In this document: one piece after another, positions 1 to 6,762 of the stretch
Numbering within the stretch: the stretch's first letter is position 1
Layout: every line of letters starts with the position of its first letter
DNA from: Oscillospiraceae bacterium
Lineage (GTDB): Bacteria; Bacillota; Clostridia; Oscillospirales; Acutalibacteraceae
DNA length: 8,529 nucleotides
Direction: 5' to 3'
Assembly: GCA_031254555.1 (NCBI GenBank)
Contig: JAIRUF010000063.1
Coordinates: forward strand, 1 to 8,529
Notes under the pieces: generated by a model
Told to the model about the DNA's origin: nothing
Database searches by the model: none
What the model saw: the letters and a program-made list of their open reading frames with translations, nothing else
Position numbers and translations under genes: made by a program

Positions 1-17
1 GTTATATTTTCATCCAT
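1..17 (-). CDS. 5' end of an unidentified leftward gene (partial)
   Basis: Reading leftward, an ATG at 17-15 opens a frame (Met-Asp-Glu-Asn-Ile) that runs off the window edge. A near-perfect ribosome binding site, GGAGGT, lies at 27-22, with five bases between GGAGG and the ATG. That is the main reason to believe a real gene starts here. A second ATG four bases further on (13-11) reaches a stop after two codons and is not the start. Five codons are far too few to identify the product. The gene is divergent from lepA. Confidence 0.5.
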
Positions 18-241
18 TTTGACCTCCACAAAACTGCATATTTAAAGGAGTGGCTGGCTCTTATCCTAAAGGCACTGCACGTCCATATCTTAAAAGGCTG
101 AGCTCGCATGTGCCATCACACGCAAAGTCTTAAGATTTTTATATACGGAACACAATATAATAATAGCAGAAATCAAATTTAAAATAAAGGATATATTGCC
201 GATGCCGATAATTCTTAAAGCGGTATCTTAGGCGGCGGTCC
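18..241. other. non-coding divergent intergenic region
   Basis: Between the leftward gene start at 17 and the lepA promoter I see no convincing coding frame. The interval holds a possible stem, 71-78 pairing with 106-114 with one bulged base, which would lie in the 5' leader of the leftward gene. It also holds an 8-bp palindrome TCTTAAGA at 128-135, an AT-rich stretch at 136-195, a tandem GCCGAT pair at 198-209, and the left arm of the inverted repeat described separately. No tRNA or T-box signature was recognised. Confidence 0.5.
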
Positions 242-298
242 TTGTATATAAACGGTTTTTATGTTAGAATATCTCGTAATATTTTAGGATACCGCTTT
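217..298. repeat. 11-bp inverted repeat flanking the lepA promoter
   Basis: AAAGCGGTATC at 217-227 is repeated in perfect inverted form as GATACCGCTTT at 288-298. Wobble and A-T pairs can extend the arms slightly on both sides. The 60 bases between the arms contain the whole predicted lepA promoter. The left arm is therefore upstream of the -35 box, and the right arm lies just past the predicted transcription start. It could be a pair of operator half-sites, an RNA stem in a longer read-through transcript, or recombination repeats of an invertible promoter. Nothing in the window decides between these. Confidence 0.7.
242..270 (+). promoter_or_regulatory. predicted sigma-A promoter of lepA-hemW
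   Basis: TTGTAT (242-247) and TAGAAT (265-270) are separated by exactly 17 bases. The -10 box is preceded by TGT, an extended -10 (TGn) element that compensates for the weak -35 box. Transcription should start near 277, giving a leader of about 40 bases. The promoter lies wholly inside the 217-298 inverted repeat. Confidence 0.55.
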
Positions 299-318
299 GA
301 AATATCTGAGGTGATTTT

Positions 319-2127
319 TTGTTAGCTCCCAAGAAAAATATAAGGAACTTCTGCATTATCGCACATATAGACCACGGAAAATCCACGTTGGCGGACAGGC
401 TGCTTGAGCTTACGCAGTCGGTTTCGCAAAGGGACATGACAGAGCAGATACTTGACAATATGGATTTAGAGCGCGAGCGCGGAATAACGATAAAGGCGCA
501 TGCCGTAAAGCTTAATTACAAAGCGGATGACGGCCAGGAGTATGTGCTTAACTTAATAGACACACCCGGCCATGTTGACTTTAACTATGAGGTTTCACGT
601 TCCCTGGCTGCATGTGAGGGGGCGGTACTTATAGTTGACGCATCCCAGGGGATTGAGGCGCAGACTTTGGCAAACACATATTTAGCGGTTGACCACGACT
701 TAGAGATCGTGCCTGTTATAAATAAGGTGGATCTGCCGGCGGCTGATCCGGACGGAGTAAGCGCTCAAATAGAGGAAGTGATAGGAATACCCTGCGATGA
801 AGCACCGAGGATATCATCTAAAACGGGCCATAATGTTGAGCAAGTTCTTAAAAGAATAGTCAAAGATATACCTCCTCCGCAAGGGGATGACGACGCTCCG
901 CTGCGAGCGCTTGTATTTGACTCTGTGTATGACAGCTATAAGGGCGTTATTGTTTATGTTCGTGTAATGGATGGATGTATCAAAGACGGAGACACAATGA
1001 GGCTTATGGCTACAGGAGCAGAGTTTACCGTTGTTGAGGTCGGGTATATGAGGGCTACCGGAATAGAGCCTGCGTCACAGCTTATGTCAGGCGATGTCGG
1101 GTATGTAACAGCGTCCATAAAAATAGTTGGTGATGCAAGGGTTGGAGACACTGTAACACTTGCGGAAAATCGCGCGAGTGAGCCTTTAGAAGGGTATAGG
1201 AAAGTAAATCCTATGGTGTTCTGCGGGGTTTATCCAGCTGACGGAGCGGATTATGAAAATCTTAAAGAAGCCCTGGGCAAGCTGCAGCTAAATGACGCGT
1301 CCCTTTCCTTTGAACCGGAGACCTCAGGCGCACTGGGGTTTGGGTTTAGATGCGGATTTTTAGGCCTTTTGCACCTGGAGATAATCCAGGAAAGACTGGA
1401 GCGGGAGTATGACCTTGATTTGGTTACGACCATCCCAAGCGTCGTATATAAAATACACATGACCGGCGGTGAAGTGCTCGACATAGACAACCCTTCAAAC
1501 TACCCGGATCCCGCAAGAATAGATTTTTGCGAGGAACCCATGACAAACGCGCACATATACGCGCCGTCAGAGTACGTTGGAGCCGTTATGGACCTGTGCC
1601 AGGACAGGAGAGGGATATTCAGCGACATGGTATACATTACACAGGACAGGGTCGATATACACTATGCCCTGCCTTTAAATGAGATAATCTATGACTTTTT
1701 TGACGTGCTCAAATCACGGACCCGCGGCTATGCTTCATTTGACTATGAGATATCGGACTATCAGCGTTCATCGCTTGTAAAGCTTGATGTTTTGCTAAAT
1801 TCTGACGCAATGGACGCCCTCTCGTTTATAGTGCACTCAGATAAGGCATACGCAAGGGCAAGGAAGATTTCTCAGCGCTTAAAGGAATTTATACCGCGCC
1901 AGATGTTTGAAATACCAATACAGGTAGCCATTGGCGGAAAGGTGATAGCAAGGGAAACCGTAAAAGCCATGAGGAAAGATGTCTTGGCCAAATGTTACGG
2001 AGGAGATATAACCCGAAAAAAGAAATTGCTTGAAAAGCAAAAAGAGGGTAAAAAGCGTATGCGTCAGTTCGGCAGCGTCGAGGTGCCGCAGGAGGCATTT
2101 ATGGCTGTGCTTAAGCTTGATGAGTGA
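319..2127 (+). CDS. lepA: elongation factor 4 (LepA), ribosome back-translocating GTPase
   Basis: LepA is a ribosome-bound translational GTPase resembling EF-G. It remobilises stalled or mistranslocated ribosomes and has been linked to 30S biogenesis. The 602-residue protein is full length for the family. GTPase motifs are all visible: the P-loop around AHIDHGKST (15-23), G2 in RERGITIKA with Thr57, DTPGH (81-85) and NKVD (135-138). The LepA-specific C-terminal domain ends in a basic segment followed by [14 protein letters not shown]. The start is TTG at 319. An in-frame stop lies at 307-309, the next in-frame ATG (codon 40) falls after the P-loop, and GAGGTGA (308-314) is well placed. hemW follows in the same transcript, its ribosome site overlapping the lepA stop. 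Confidence 0.97.
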   Translation: MLAPKKNIRNFCIIAHIDHGKSTLADRLLELTQSVSQRDMTEQILDNMDLERERGITIKAHAVKLNYKADDGQEYVLNLIDTPGHVDFNYEVSRSLAACEGAVLIVDASQGIEAQTLANTYLAVDHDLEIVPVINKVDLPAADPDGVSAQIEEVIGIPCDEAPRISSKTGHNVEQVLKRIVKDIPPPQGDDDAPLRALVFDSVYDSYKGVIVYVRVMDGCIKDGDTMRLMATGAEFTVVEVGYMRATGIEPASQLMSGDVGYVTASIKIVGDARVGDTVTLAENRASEPLEGYRKVNPMVFCGVYPADGADYENLKEALGKLQLNDASLSFEPETSGALGFGFRCGFLGLLHLEIIQERLEREYDLDLVTTIPSVVYKIHMTGGEVLDIDNPSNYPDPARIDFCEEPMTNAHIYAPSEYVGAVMDLCQDRRGIFSDMVYITQDRVDIHYALPLNEIIYDFFDVLKSRTRGYASFDYEISDYQRSSLVKLDVLLNSDAMDALSFIVHSDKAYARARKISQRLKEFIPRQMFEIPIQVAIGGKVIARETVKAMRKDVLAKCYGGDITRKKKLLEKQKEGKKRMRQFGSVEVPQEAFMAVLKLDE

Positions 2128-2131
2128 GGAG
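2126..2131 (+). promoter_or_regulatory. ribosome binding site fixing the hemW start
   Basis: GAGGAG lies nine bases before the ATG at 2141 and overlaps the last two bases of the lepA stop codon. The two upstream in-frame ATGs, at 2030 and 2120, have no comparable site. This marks 2141 as the true hemW start. Confidence 0.75.
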
Positions 2132-2140
2132 TATTTCTCT

Positions 2141-3229
2141 ATGTGCGTAGGCGTCTATATCCACATACCGTTTTGCAGGGGCAAATGCCCGTACTGCGAT
2201 TTTTACTCATGCGTGCATAAAAATTTGGAGCACAGCTATGTAGAAGCGCTGAATAACCGTTTGTTGAAAACTTGCGGTATAAAGGCCGATACGCTGTACA
2301 TAGGGGGCGGAACGCCTTCAATGCTCGAGCCATGTGCATTAAGCTCTGTTATAAACACGGCTAAAAAGGCATTTTGTATTGAAGAAAAAGCGGAGATAAC
2401 AGTGGAGTGCAATCCATCTGACGACTTAAAAAAGCTGATACCTGAAGCTGTAAAATCAGGGGTCAACAGAATTTCTTTAGGTTTGCAGTCCGCCGTTGAC
2501 GAGGAGCGAAAGAGCCTCTCACGGCGCGCGAATTGTGAGGATGTAAAACAGGCTGTAGAGATTATAAAGAAGATAGGGGTATACAACATATCCCTTGATT
2601 TAATGTTGGGTATTCCGGGTCAGACGGCTGACAGTTTAAAGCGCTCTATTGAGTTTTGCGCAGAAGCAGAGGCAAAGCATGTAAGCGCGTATATATTAAA
2701 AATAGAGGAGAACACACATTTTTACAAAGTGCAGGATACGCTTAAATTACCAAATGAAGATCAAACCTGCGAGCTGTATCTTAAGACGTGTGAACTTCTT
2801 GATAGCTATGGATACCGGCAATACGAGATATCTAATTTTGCAAAGCCAGGATATGAGTCTTCTCACAATTTAAAATATTGGAACGCGGAAGAATATATAG
2901 GATTCGGCCCGTCGGCGCACTCCTTTTTTAAAGGGCGCCGGTCTTATTATGAAAGTGATACAGACAGCTTTATATCGGGCAAAGATTCAATAGACGACGG
3001 CCCGGGAGGGGATATGCAAGAATATATGATGCTGAGGCTGCGACTCAGTGAGGGAATTAAAAACTCTCTGTTTTATAAAAGGTTTGGGACAGACATACCA
3101 AGAGGCGTTATTTTAAAAGCCAAAGAATTGCAGCCTGGCGGGTTGGTCGTCACAGACGGTGGCTCAGTCCGCCTTACAAGGAATGGGTTTTTACTCTCAA
3201 ACTCTGTCATCTCGCACATATTAAATTAG
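2141..3229 (+). CDS. hemW: radical SAM heme chaperone HemW
   Basis: HemW is a radical-SAM family protein, long misannotated as coproporphyrinogen III oxidase, that binds heme and delivers it to membrane cytochromes. The 362-residue product starts MCVGVYIHIPF and has the iron-sulfur cluster motif CxxxCxxC at Cys12, Cys16 and Cys19, followed by Tyr-Cys-Asp-Phe context. The SAM-binding GGGTPS lies at 55-60. The HNxxYW heme-binding signature (His242 to Trp247) precedes a GPSAHSF segment and separates HemW from true HemN. The open frame extends back to 2030 inside lepA, but that part would be an unrelated basic extension, and the ribosome site supports 2141. The gene is cotranscribed with lepA, as in many Firmicutes. 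The usual next gene, hrcA, is absent. Confidence 0.93.
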   Translation: MCVGVYIHIPFCRGKCPYCDFYSCVHKNLEHSYVEALNNRLLKTCGIKADTLYIGGGTPSMLEPCALSSVINTAKKAFCIEEKAEITVECNPSDDLKKLIPEAVKSGVNRISLGLQSAVDEERKSLSRRANCEDVKQAVEIIKKIGVYNISLDLMLGIPGQTADSLKRSIEFCAEAEAKHVSAYILKIEENTHFYKVQDTLKLPNEDQTCELYLKTCELLDSYGYRQYEISNFAKPGYESSHNLKYWNAEEYIGFGPSAHSFFKGRRSYYESDTDSFISGKDSIDDGPGGDMQEYMMLRLRLSEGIKNSLFYKRFGTDIPRGVILKAKELQPGGLVVTDGGSVRLTRNGFLLSNSVISHILN

Positions 3230-3233
3230 CCGG

Positions 3234-3261
3234 TCCAAACCTGGCGGGTGCCGGGTTTGGA
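3234..3261 (+). terminator. GC-rich hairpin after hemW, no U-tract
   Basis: Five bases after the hemW stop, 3234-3245 pairs with 3250-3261: 12 pairs, one of them a G-U wobble in RNA, closed by a GGGT loop. No run of T follows, so it is not a standard intrinsic terminator. It may protect the 3' end of the mRNA or act together with the terminator about 25 bases further on. Confidence 0.5.
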
Positions 3262-3283
3262 GAGAGGCTGAAACCATATAAAT

Positions 3284-3319
3284 AAAAAAGCAGCCATAAG
3301 ATGTTATGACTGCTTTTTT
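3284..3319. terminator. bidirectional terminator between hemW and tcdA
   Basis: AAAAAAGCAG at 3284-3293 and CTGCTTTTTT at 3310-3319 form the base of a 16-pair stem with one C-A mismatch and a 4-base loop (3300-3303). A run of T follows the stem on either strand, so it can end lepA-hemW from the left and tcdA from the right. The tcdA stop codon (3320-3318) lies partly inside the stem. Confidence 0.85.
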
Positions 3320-4022
3320 ATTTCATCAACTCTTTGATGACTTCGCCCGCCAAGAGCATACCTGCAACGGGCGGGACAAATGACGCGCTTGCGGGTGTTT
3401 GCCTTTTGCCGTGTTCCTCACATAAATCAGAGATTGGCCTTATGATCTCCTCAGGGGAATAAACCACTTTGAGAGAGGGTATACCGCGTTCTTTAAGCTC
3501 TTTGCGAACCACCCTGCATAAAGGACAGGTGTGGGTCTCATAAATGTCGGAGACCAAAAACATCTCCGCGTTGAGCTTGTTGCCTGTGCCCATAGAACTT
3601 ATCAGTGGCAGGCCACTCTCATTGCATTTAACGGCTAGATCAATTTTTGAGGTGACAGTATCGATGGCGTCTATAATGTAATCATACTTTTGATCAAAAA
3701 ACATATCCCTGTTATCGGGCAAATAGAACTCATCAATAGTGATTACAGTACAGCATGGGTTAATGTCAAGCACCCGTTTTTTCGCCGCCTCGGTTTTCTT
3801 TTGGCCCAAAGTGGAGTGAAGAGCAAAAAGCTGGCGGTTTATGTTTGTGAGTGATATTGTATCATTGTCAATCAGGGTAAGCTTGCCAACTCCGCATCGT
3901 GCAAGGGCCTCGACGGCAAAGGAACCAACTCCGCCCAAACCGAAAACAGCGACATGGGAACCCATGATTTTATGGACAGCGCCTTCCCCGACCAGCATTT
4001 CAAACCGCGTAAATTCATTCAT
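3318..4022 (-). CDS. tcdA: tRNA threonylcarbamoyladenosine dehydratase (TcdA)
   Basis: TcdA, a MoeB/ThiF-like E1 enzyme, uses ATP to cyclise t6A at position 37 of ANN-decoding tRNAs into ct6A. The 234-residue protein has the nucleotide-binding loop GLGGVGS at 28-34, the LIDNDTIS stretch with Asp52 and Asp54, NxNRQ at 60-64, DAID at 118-121 and SMGTGNK at 143-149. The overall length and the short C-terminus (PASASFVPPVAGMLLAGEVIKEL) fit TcdA better than MoeB or ThiF. The start has a strong site, GGAGGGG at 4035-4029, six bases upstream. A Cys-Pro-Leu-Cys pair (166, 169) sits in the segment before RKELK. It stands alone, convergent with hemW and divergent from ychF. Some ThiF-family proteins of other function look similar, but the motifs favour TcdA. 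Confidence 0.88.
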   Translation of the reverse strand: MNEFTRFEMLVGEGAVHKIMGSHVAVFGLGGVGSFAVEALARCGVGKLTLIDNDTISLTNINRQLFALHSTLGQKKTEAAKKRVLDINPCCTVITIDEFYLPDNRDMFFDQKYDYIIDAIDTVTSKIDLAVKCNESGLPLISSMGTGNKLNAEMFLVSDIYETHTCPLCRVVRKELKERGIPSLKVVYSPEEIIRPISDLCEEHGKRQTPASASFVPPVAGMLLAGEVIKELMK

Positions 4023-4043
4023 ATAAAGCCCCTCCAGGCTTTT

Positions 4044-4072
4044 ATTATAGTCTATTGAAAAAAATACATCAA
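4044..4072 (-). promoter_or_regulatory. predicted tcdA promoter
   Basis: Leftward, TTGATG (4072-4067) and a perfect TATAAT (4049-4044) are 17 bases apart. Transcription would start near 4037, just ahead of the GGAGGGG site, giving a very short leader of about 15 bases. It interlocks with the ychF promoter. Confidence 0.7.
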
Positions 4073-4083
4073 GAGGGTATAAT
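4055..4083 (+). promoter_or_regulatory. predicted ychF promoter
   Basis: TTGAAA (4055-4060) and a perfect TATAAT (4078-4083) are separated by the optimal 17 bases. Transcription should start near 4090, giving a leader of about 60 bases. The -35 box lies in the spacer of the opposing tcdA promoter. Confidence 0.75.
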
Positions 4084-4151
4084 ATGCGAGGGTATGCATC
4101 TTTTTACGTGCCGACAGTTATAAATAAAAGTAAAGGTATGGATAAAATAAT

Positions 4152-5246
4152 ATGAAGCTTGGAATAGTTGGCCTTCCAAATGTGGGCAAAAGTACGTTGT
4201 TTAACGCAATAACAAACGCAGGAGCGCAGTCCGCAAACTATGCGTTTTGCACGATAGAGCCCAATATCGGAGTTGTGGCGGTCCCGGACTATAGGCTAAA
4301 CTCACTTGCGCAGATGTATTCACCGCATAAGATAACACCAGCGGTGATAGAGTTTGTGGATATAGCGGGGCTTGTCAAGGGAGCTTCAAAAGGGGAGGGG
4401 CTTGGCAATAAATTTTTATCCCATATAAGGGAAGTTGACGCTATAGTCCATGTGGTTAGATGCTTTGAAGATGACGACATAATACACGTTGAGGGCAGTA
4501 TTGACCCAAAGCGTGATATAGAGACCATTAATCTGGAGCTGATCTTATCTGATGTTCAGATGATAGAGAGAAGGATTGATCGCAGCACAAAAGCGCTTAA
4601 GGGAGATAAAAGTCTTTTAAAGGAAATAGAGTTTTTAAAGAGACTTAAGTCAGAACTTGACAATGGAATTTGCGCAAGAGCGGTTGACTGTAGTGATGAG
4701 GAAATGGAGATAATAAAAGACATAGCGCTCCTTTCATCAAAACCTGTTATATACGCGTGCAATATGAGCGAGGATGACTTCTTGGAGGATATCAACAACA
4801 ATAAGCGATATAATGCCGTGCTGGAAATTGCGGAGCAGGAGGGATCGCAAGTACTGCCAATCTGCGCTGAACTTGAGGCTCAGATATCATCTCTTGACAA
4901 AGAGGAGAAGGAGATGTTTTTATCAGATTTAGGGATAGAAAAGGGAGGACTAGACCTGCTTATTCAGAGCAGTTACAGCCTGCTGGGGCTTATATCTTTC
5001 CTGACAGCCGGAAAGCCGGAGGTTAGAGCATGGACTATAACCTCTGGCACAAAGGCCCCTAGGGCCGCGGGTAAAATCCACTCAGATATAGAGAGAGGAT
5101 TTATAAGAGCGGAGGTTATATATTTCGATGAACTTACGGAAAACGGATCTATGGCTGCTGCAAAGGAAAAGGGGCTTGTAAGGAGTGAGGGCAAGGACTA
5201 TGTTATGCAAGACGGAGATGTGGTTTTGTTCAGATTCAATGTTTAA
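4152..5246 (+). CDS. ychF: redox-regulated ATPase YchF (Obg family)
   Basis: YchF is a universally conserved P-loop NTPase that binds ribosomes and prefers ATP over GTP. It has been tied to translation and oxidative-stress response. The 364-residue protein is full length. G1 is GLPNVGKST (7-15), G3 is DIAG (70-73) followed by [16 protein letters not shown], and the G4 position reads NMSE (204-207) instead of NKxD, the change that gives ATP preference. A coiled-coil arm occupies the middle, and a C-terminal TGS domain ends in [19 protein letters not shown] at 4152 is the only possible start, as an in-frame stop lies at 4143-4145. The ribosome site is unusually weak for this window: AAAGG (4132-4136) is 15 bases away and only GGA (4140-4142) is at normal distance. 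Confidence 0.96.
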   Translation: MKLGIVGLPNVGKSTLFNAITNAGAQSANYAFCTIEPNIGVVAVPDYRLNSLAQMYSPHKITPAVIEFVDIAGLVKGASKGEGLGNKFLSHIREVDAIVHVVRCFEDDDIIHVEGSIDPKRDIETINLELILSDVQMIERRIDRSTKALKGDKSLLKEIEFLKRLKSELDNGICARAVDCSDEEMEIIKDIALLSSKPVIYACNMSEDDFLEDINNNKRYNAVLEIAEQEGSQVLPICAELEAQISSLDKEEKEMFLSDLGIEKGGLDLLIQSSYSLLGLISFLTAGKPEVRAWTITSGTKAPRAAGKIHSDIERGFIRAEVIYFDELTENGSMAAAKEKGLVRSEGKDYVMQDGDVVLFRFNV

Positions 5247-5269
5247 GGCGGCATAAGAAAAATAATAAA

Positions 5270-5295
5270 AACGGGACGACTTTAGTCGTCCCGTT
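5270..5295. terminator. terminator between ychF and rubrerythrin
   Basis: An 11-pair perfect GC-rich stem (5270-5280 with 5285-5295) encloses a TTTA loop. Read leftward it is followed by TTTTTATTATTTTT, a good U-tract, so it is the terminator of the rubrerythrin gene. Read rightward it is followed only by TATCATTTT, so it would stop ychF transcripts less efficiently. Confidence 0.85.
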
Positions 5296-5311
5296 ATCAT
5301 TTTAAGTTAGA

Positions 5312-5851
5312 TTAATAATTGTAGGCCTTAATCTCAAAATATGCCTGAGGATGCGCACAAGTCGGGCATACATTGGGAGCTGATTTACCTACATGGATAT
5401 GGCCACAGTTGCGGCAGAACCAAATAACCTCATCAGTTCTCTCAAACACGATGCCTTTTTCAAGGTTTTCAATCAGGGTTTTATAGCTCTCTTCATGTGT
5501 TTTCTCAATGGCGGCAACAGCGTCAAAAAGGCGGGCAAGTTCAGTAAAGCCCTCTGCCCTTGCATCTTTTGCAAAAGATGCGTACATATCTGTCCACTCA
5601 TAATTTTCGCCTGCGGCGGCGTCTTTAAGGTTTTCCATTGTGTCAGGAATTTTATTTTCATGAAGTGCCTTAAACCAAAGCTTTGCATGTTCTTTTTCGT
5701 TTTCGGCTGTCTCCATAAATATGGCTGCTATTTGCTCATAGCCTTCTTTTTTAGCCTGAGATGAGTAATAAGTATATTTTGTTCTTGCCTGTGATTCCCC
5801 TGCAAAAGCTGCCATTAAATTAGCTTCTGTTCTACTGCCTTTAAATTCCAT
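5312..5851 (-). CDS. rbr: rubrerythrin, non-heme diiron peroxidase
   Basis: Rubrerythrin reduces hydrogen peroxide to water in the cytoplasm of anaerobes, taking electrons from rubredoxin or NADH-linked reductases. The 179-residue protein has the two expected domains. The first is a ferritin-like four-helix bundle with likely diiron ligands Glu19, Glu52, His55, Glu82, Glu85, Glu116 and His119. The second is a C-terminal rubredoxin-like domain with Cys146-x-x-Cys149 and Cys162-x-x-Cys165. All key residues are present. AGGAGG at 5863-5858 sits six bases before the start ATG. The gene has its own promoter with a PerR-like box, directly after rsmI, and its own terminator. Read-through from rsmI is possible because no terminator separates them. 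Ligand numbers are my alignment by eye to the Desulfovibrio protein. Confidence 0.96.
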   Translation of the reverse strand: MEFKGSRTEANLMAAFAGESQARTKYTYYSSQAKKEGYEQIAAIFMETAENEKEHAKLWFKALHENKIPDTMENLKDAAAGENYEWTDMYASFAKDARAEGFTELARLFDAVAAIEKTHEESYKTLIENLEKGIVFERTDEVIWFCRNCGHIHVGKSAPNVCPTCAHPQAYFEIKAYNY

Positions 5852-5888
5852 ATTAAACCTCCTAAGAATAATTTATTACAGTTAATCT

Positions 5889-5903
5889 GTGTAATCATTA
5901 TAT
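5889..5903 (-). promoter_or_regulatory. putative PerR operator over the rubrerythrin -10 box
   Basis: The leftward strand reads ATATAATGATTACAC, which matches the PerR box TTATAATNATTATAA at 11 of 14 defined positions. The central nine bases TAATNATTA match perfectly. It covers the -10 box and reaches the predicted start point, where repressor binding would block RNA polymerase. PerR is known to repress rubrerythrin-type genes in clostridia. No perR gene is in the window, so the assignment rests on sequence match and gene type. Confidence 0.5.
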
Positions 5904-5925
5904 CACATAATTTACGAAATTAAAG
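5897..5925 (-). promoter_or_regulatory. predicted rubrerythrin promoter
   Basis: A perfect TATAAT (5902-5897) preceded by TGA makes an extended -10 element. The best -35 at 17 bases is CTTTAA (5925-5920), which is weak. Transcription should begin near 5890, leaving a leader of about 40 bases. The promoter lies immediately after the rsmI stop codon. Confidence 0.6.
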
Positions 5926-5928
5926 TAT

Positions 5929-6762
5929 TTAATGGAAATTTTTTTGAAAATAGGAATAAATATCGTTTTTCTTAAGTCCGCTGAGTTCTGCGGCGATTTT
6001 GCAGGATTTATTGAGTGGCAAGCCGCCCTGTGTCATTTCTTTGATTAAAGAGGCGGCAGTCTTTAGCTCTATGGATTGAGGGCAGTCTTCACACGCCCCT
6101 GCAACTATTAGCACAATCTCACCTTTTAACTGTGTTTGGGAATATTCTAAAGCGGCGTCTTCAAGGGTGGTAAGGATCACTTCCTCGTGTATTTTGGTCA
6201 GTTCGCGTACAATTGCGATATCGCGGTTTCCCAAAGTTTCCAAAAGGTCTGCAATAGTTGCCTTGAGTTTGTGAGGAGCCTCGTAAAATACAATCGTGCG
6301 TCTCTCTTGGGCAAGCGATAGCAGATGTTTTTTCCGGTCAGTTTTATTCATACTCAAAAAGCCTTCAAAGCAAAAACGTCCTCCGGGCATACCGCTTACG
6401 GCAATGGCGCTTACAAATGCGCATGGCCCGGGCACAACTTTTACATCGATACCGAGGTTATGGCACTTAGATACAAGCTCTTCTCCCGGGTCAGATATTG
6501 CGGGCATTCCGGCGTCTGTAACTAAAGCGCAGGTCTCACCGTTTAGTATTCGCTGAGTTATTTCTTCTCCTCGTTTAAGCTTATTATGATCAAAATAGCT
6601 TAACATGTGTTTTTTTATTTCAAAGTGATTAAGAATCTTAAGAGTTACCCTGGTGTCTTCCGCGGCTATAAAATCGCAGTCTTCAAGTGTTTGTACAGCC
6701 CTTGGTGACATATCGCTTAAATTTCCGATAGGAGTGCCGACAATATAAAGTAAACCGCCCAT
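5929..6762 (-). CDS. rsmI: 16S rRNA 2'-O-ribose C1402 methyltransferase (RsmI)
   Basis: RsmI methylates the ribose of C1402 in the ribosomal P site, improving decoding fidelity, and belongs to the tetrapyrrole-methylase fold. The 277-residue protein is full length. It has YIVGTPIGNLSD at 6-17, AEDTR at 34-38, TDAGMPAISDPG at 82-93, VVPGPCAFVSAI, FYEAPHKL and RELTKIHEE, the family's signature blocks in order. Its ATG overlaps the stop of the upstream methyltransferase gene by one base (TAATG), and GGGAG at about 6776-6772 lies inside that gene, so the two are translationally coupled. In Bacillus subtilis the same pair (yabB, yabC/rsmI) is separated by the small gene yazA, which is missing here. 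Confidence 0.96.
   Translation of the reverse strand: MGGLLYIVGTPIGNLSDMSPRAVQTLEDCDFIAAEDTRVTLKILNHFEIKKHMLSYFDHNKLKRGEEITQRILNGETCALVTDAGMPAISDPGEELVSKCHNLGIDVKVVPGPCAFVSAIAVSGMPGGRFCFEGFLSMNKTDRKKHLLSLAQERRTIVFYEAPHKLKATIADLLETLGNRDIAIVRELTKIHEEVILTTLEDAALEYSQTQLKGEIVLIVAGACEDCPQSIELKTAASLIKEMTQGGLPLNKSCKIAAELSGLKKNDIYSYFQKNFH

Noticed and set aside
128..135. Palindrome TCTTAAGA with flanking A and T runs, terminator-like
   Set aside because: The stem would be short and AT-rich, and no gene precedes it on the rightward strand.
108..182. 24-codon frame from an ATG at 108
   Set aside because: Only a poor AAAAGG ten bases upstream, no family resemblance, and it lies in the divergent promoter region.
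198..209. Tandem GCCGAT repeat
   Set aside because: Only two copies; no sign of a larger repeat array.
2030..2140. N-terminal extension of hemW by 37 residues overlapping lepA
   Set aside because: It is a basic, low-complexity translation of the lepA end, it lacks a ribosome site, and HemW family proteins start close to the YIHIPFC motif.
4138..4155. Five-codon upstream frame whose TGA overlaps the ychF ATG
   Set aside because: Its only candidate ribosome site is one base from the ATG, too close to work. Chance is the simpler reading, although ychF's weak own site makes coupling imaginable.
5393..5764. Rightward 123-codon frame with Cys-rich segments, opposite rubrerythrin
   Set aside because: It lies wholly antisense to a strongly supported gene, and has no ribosome site or recognisable family.
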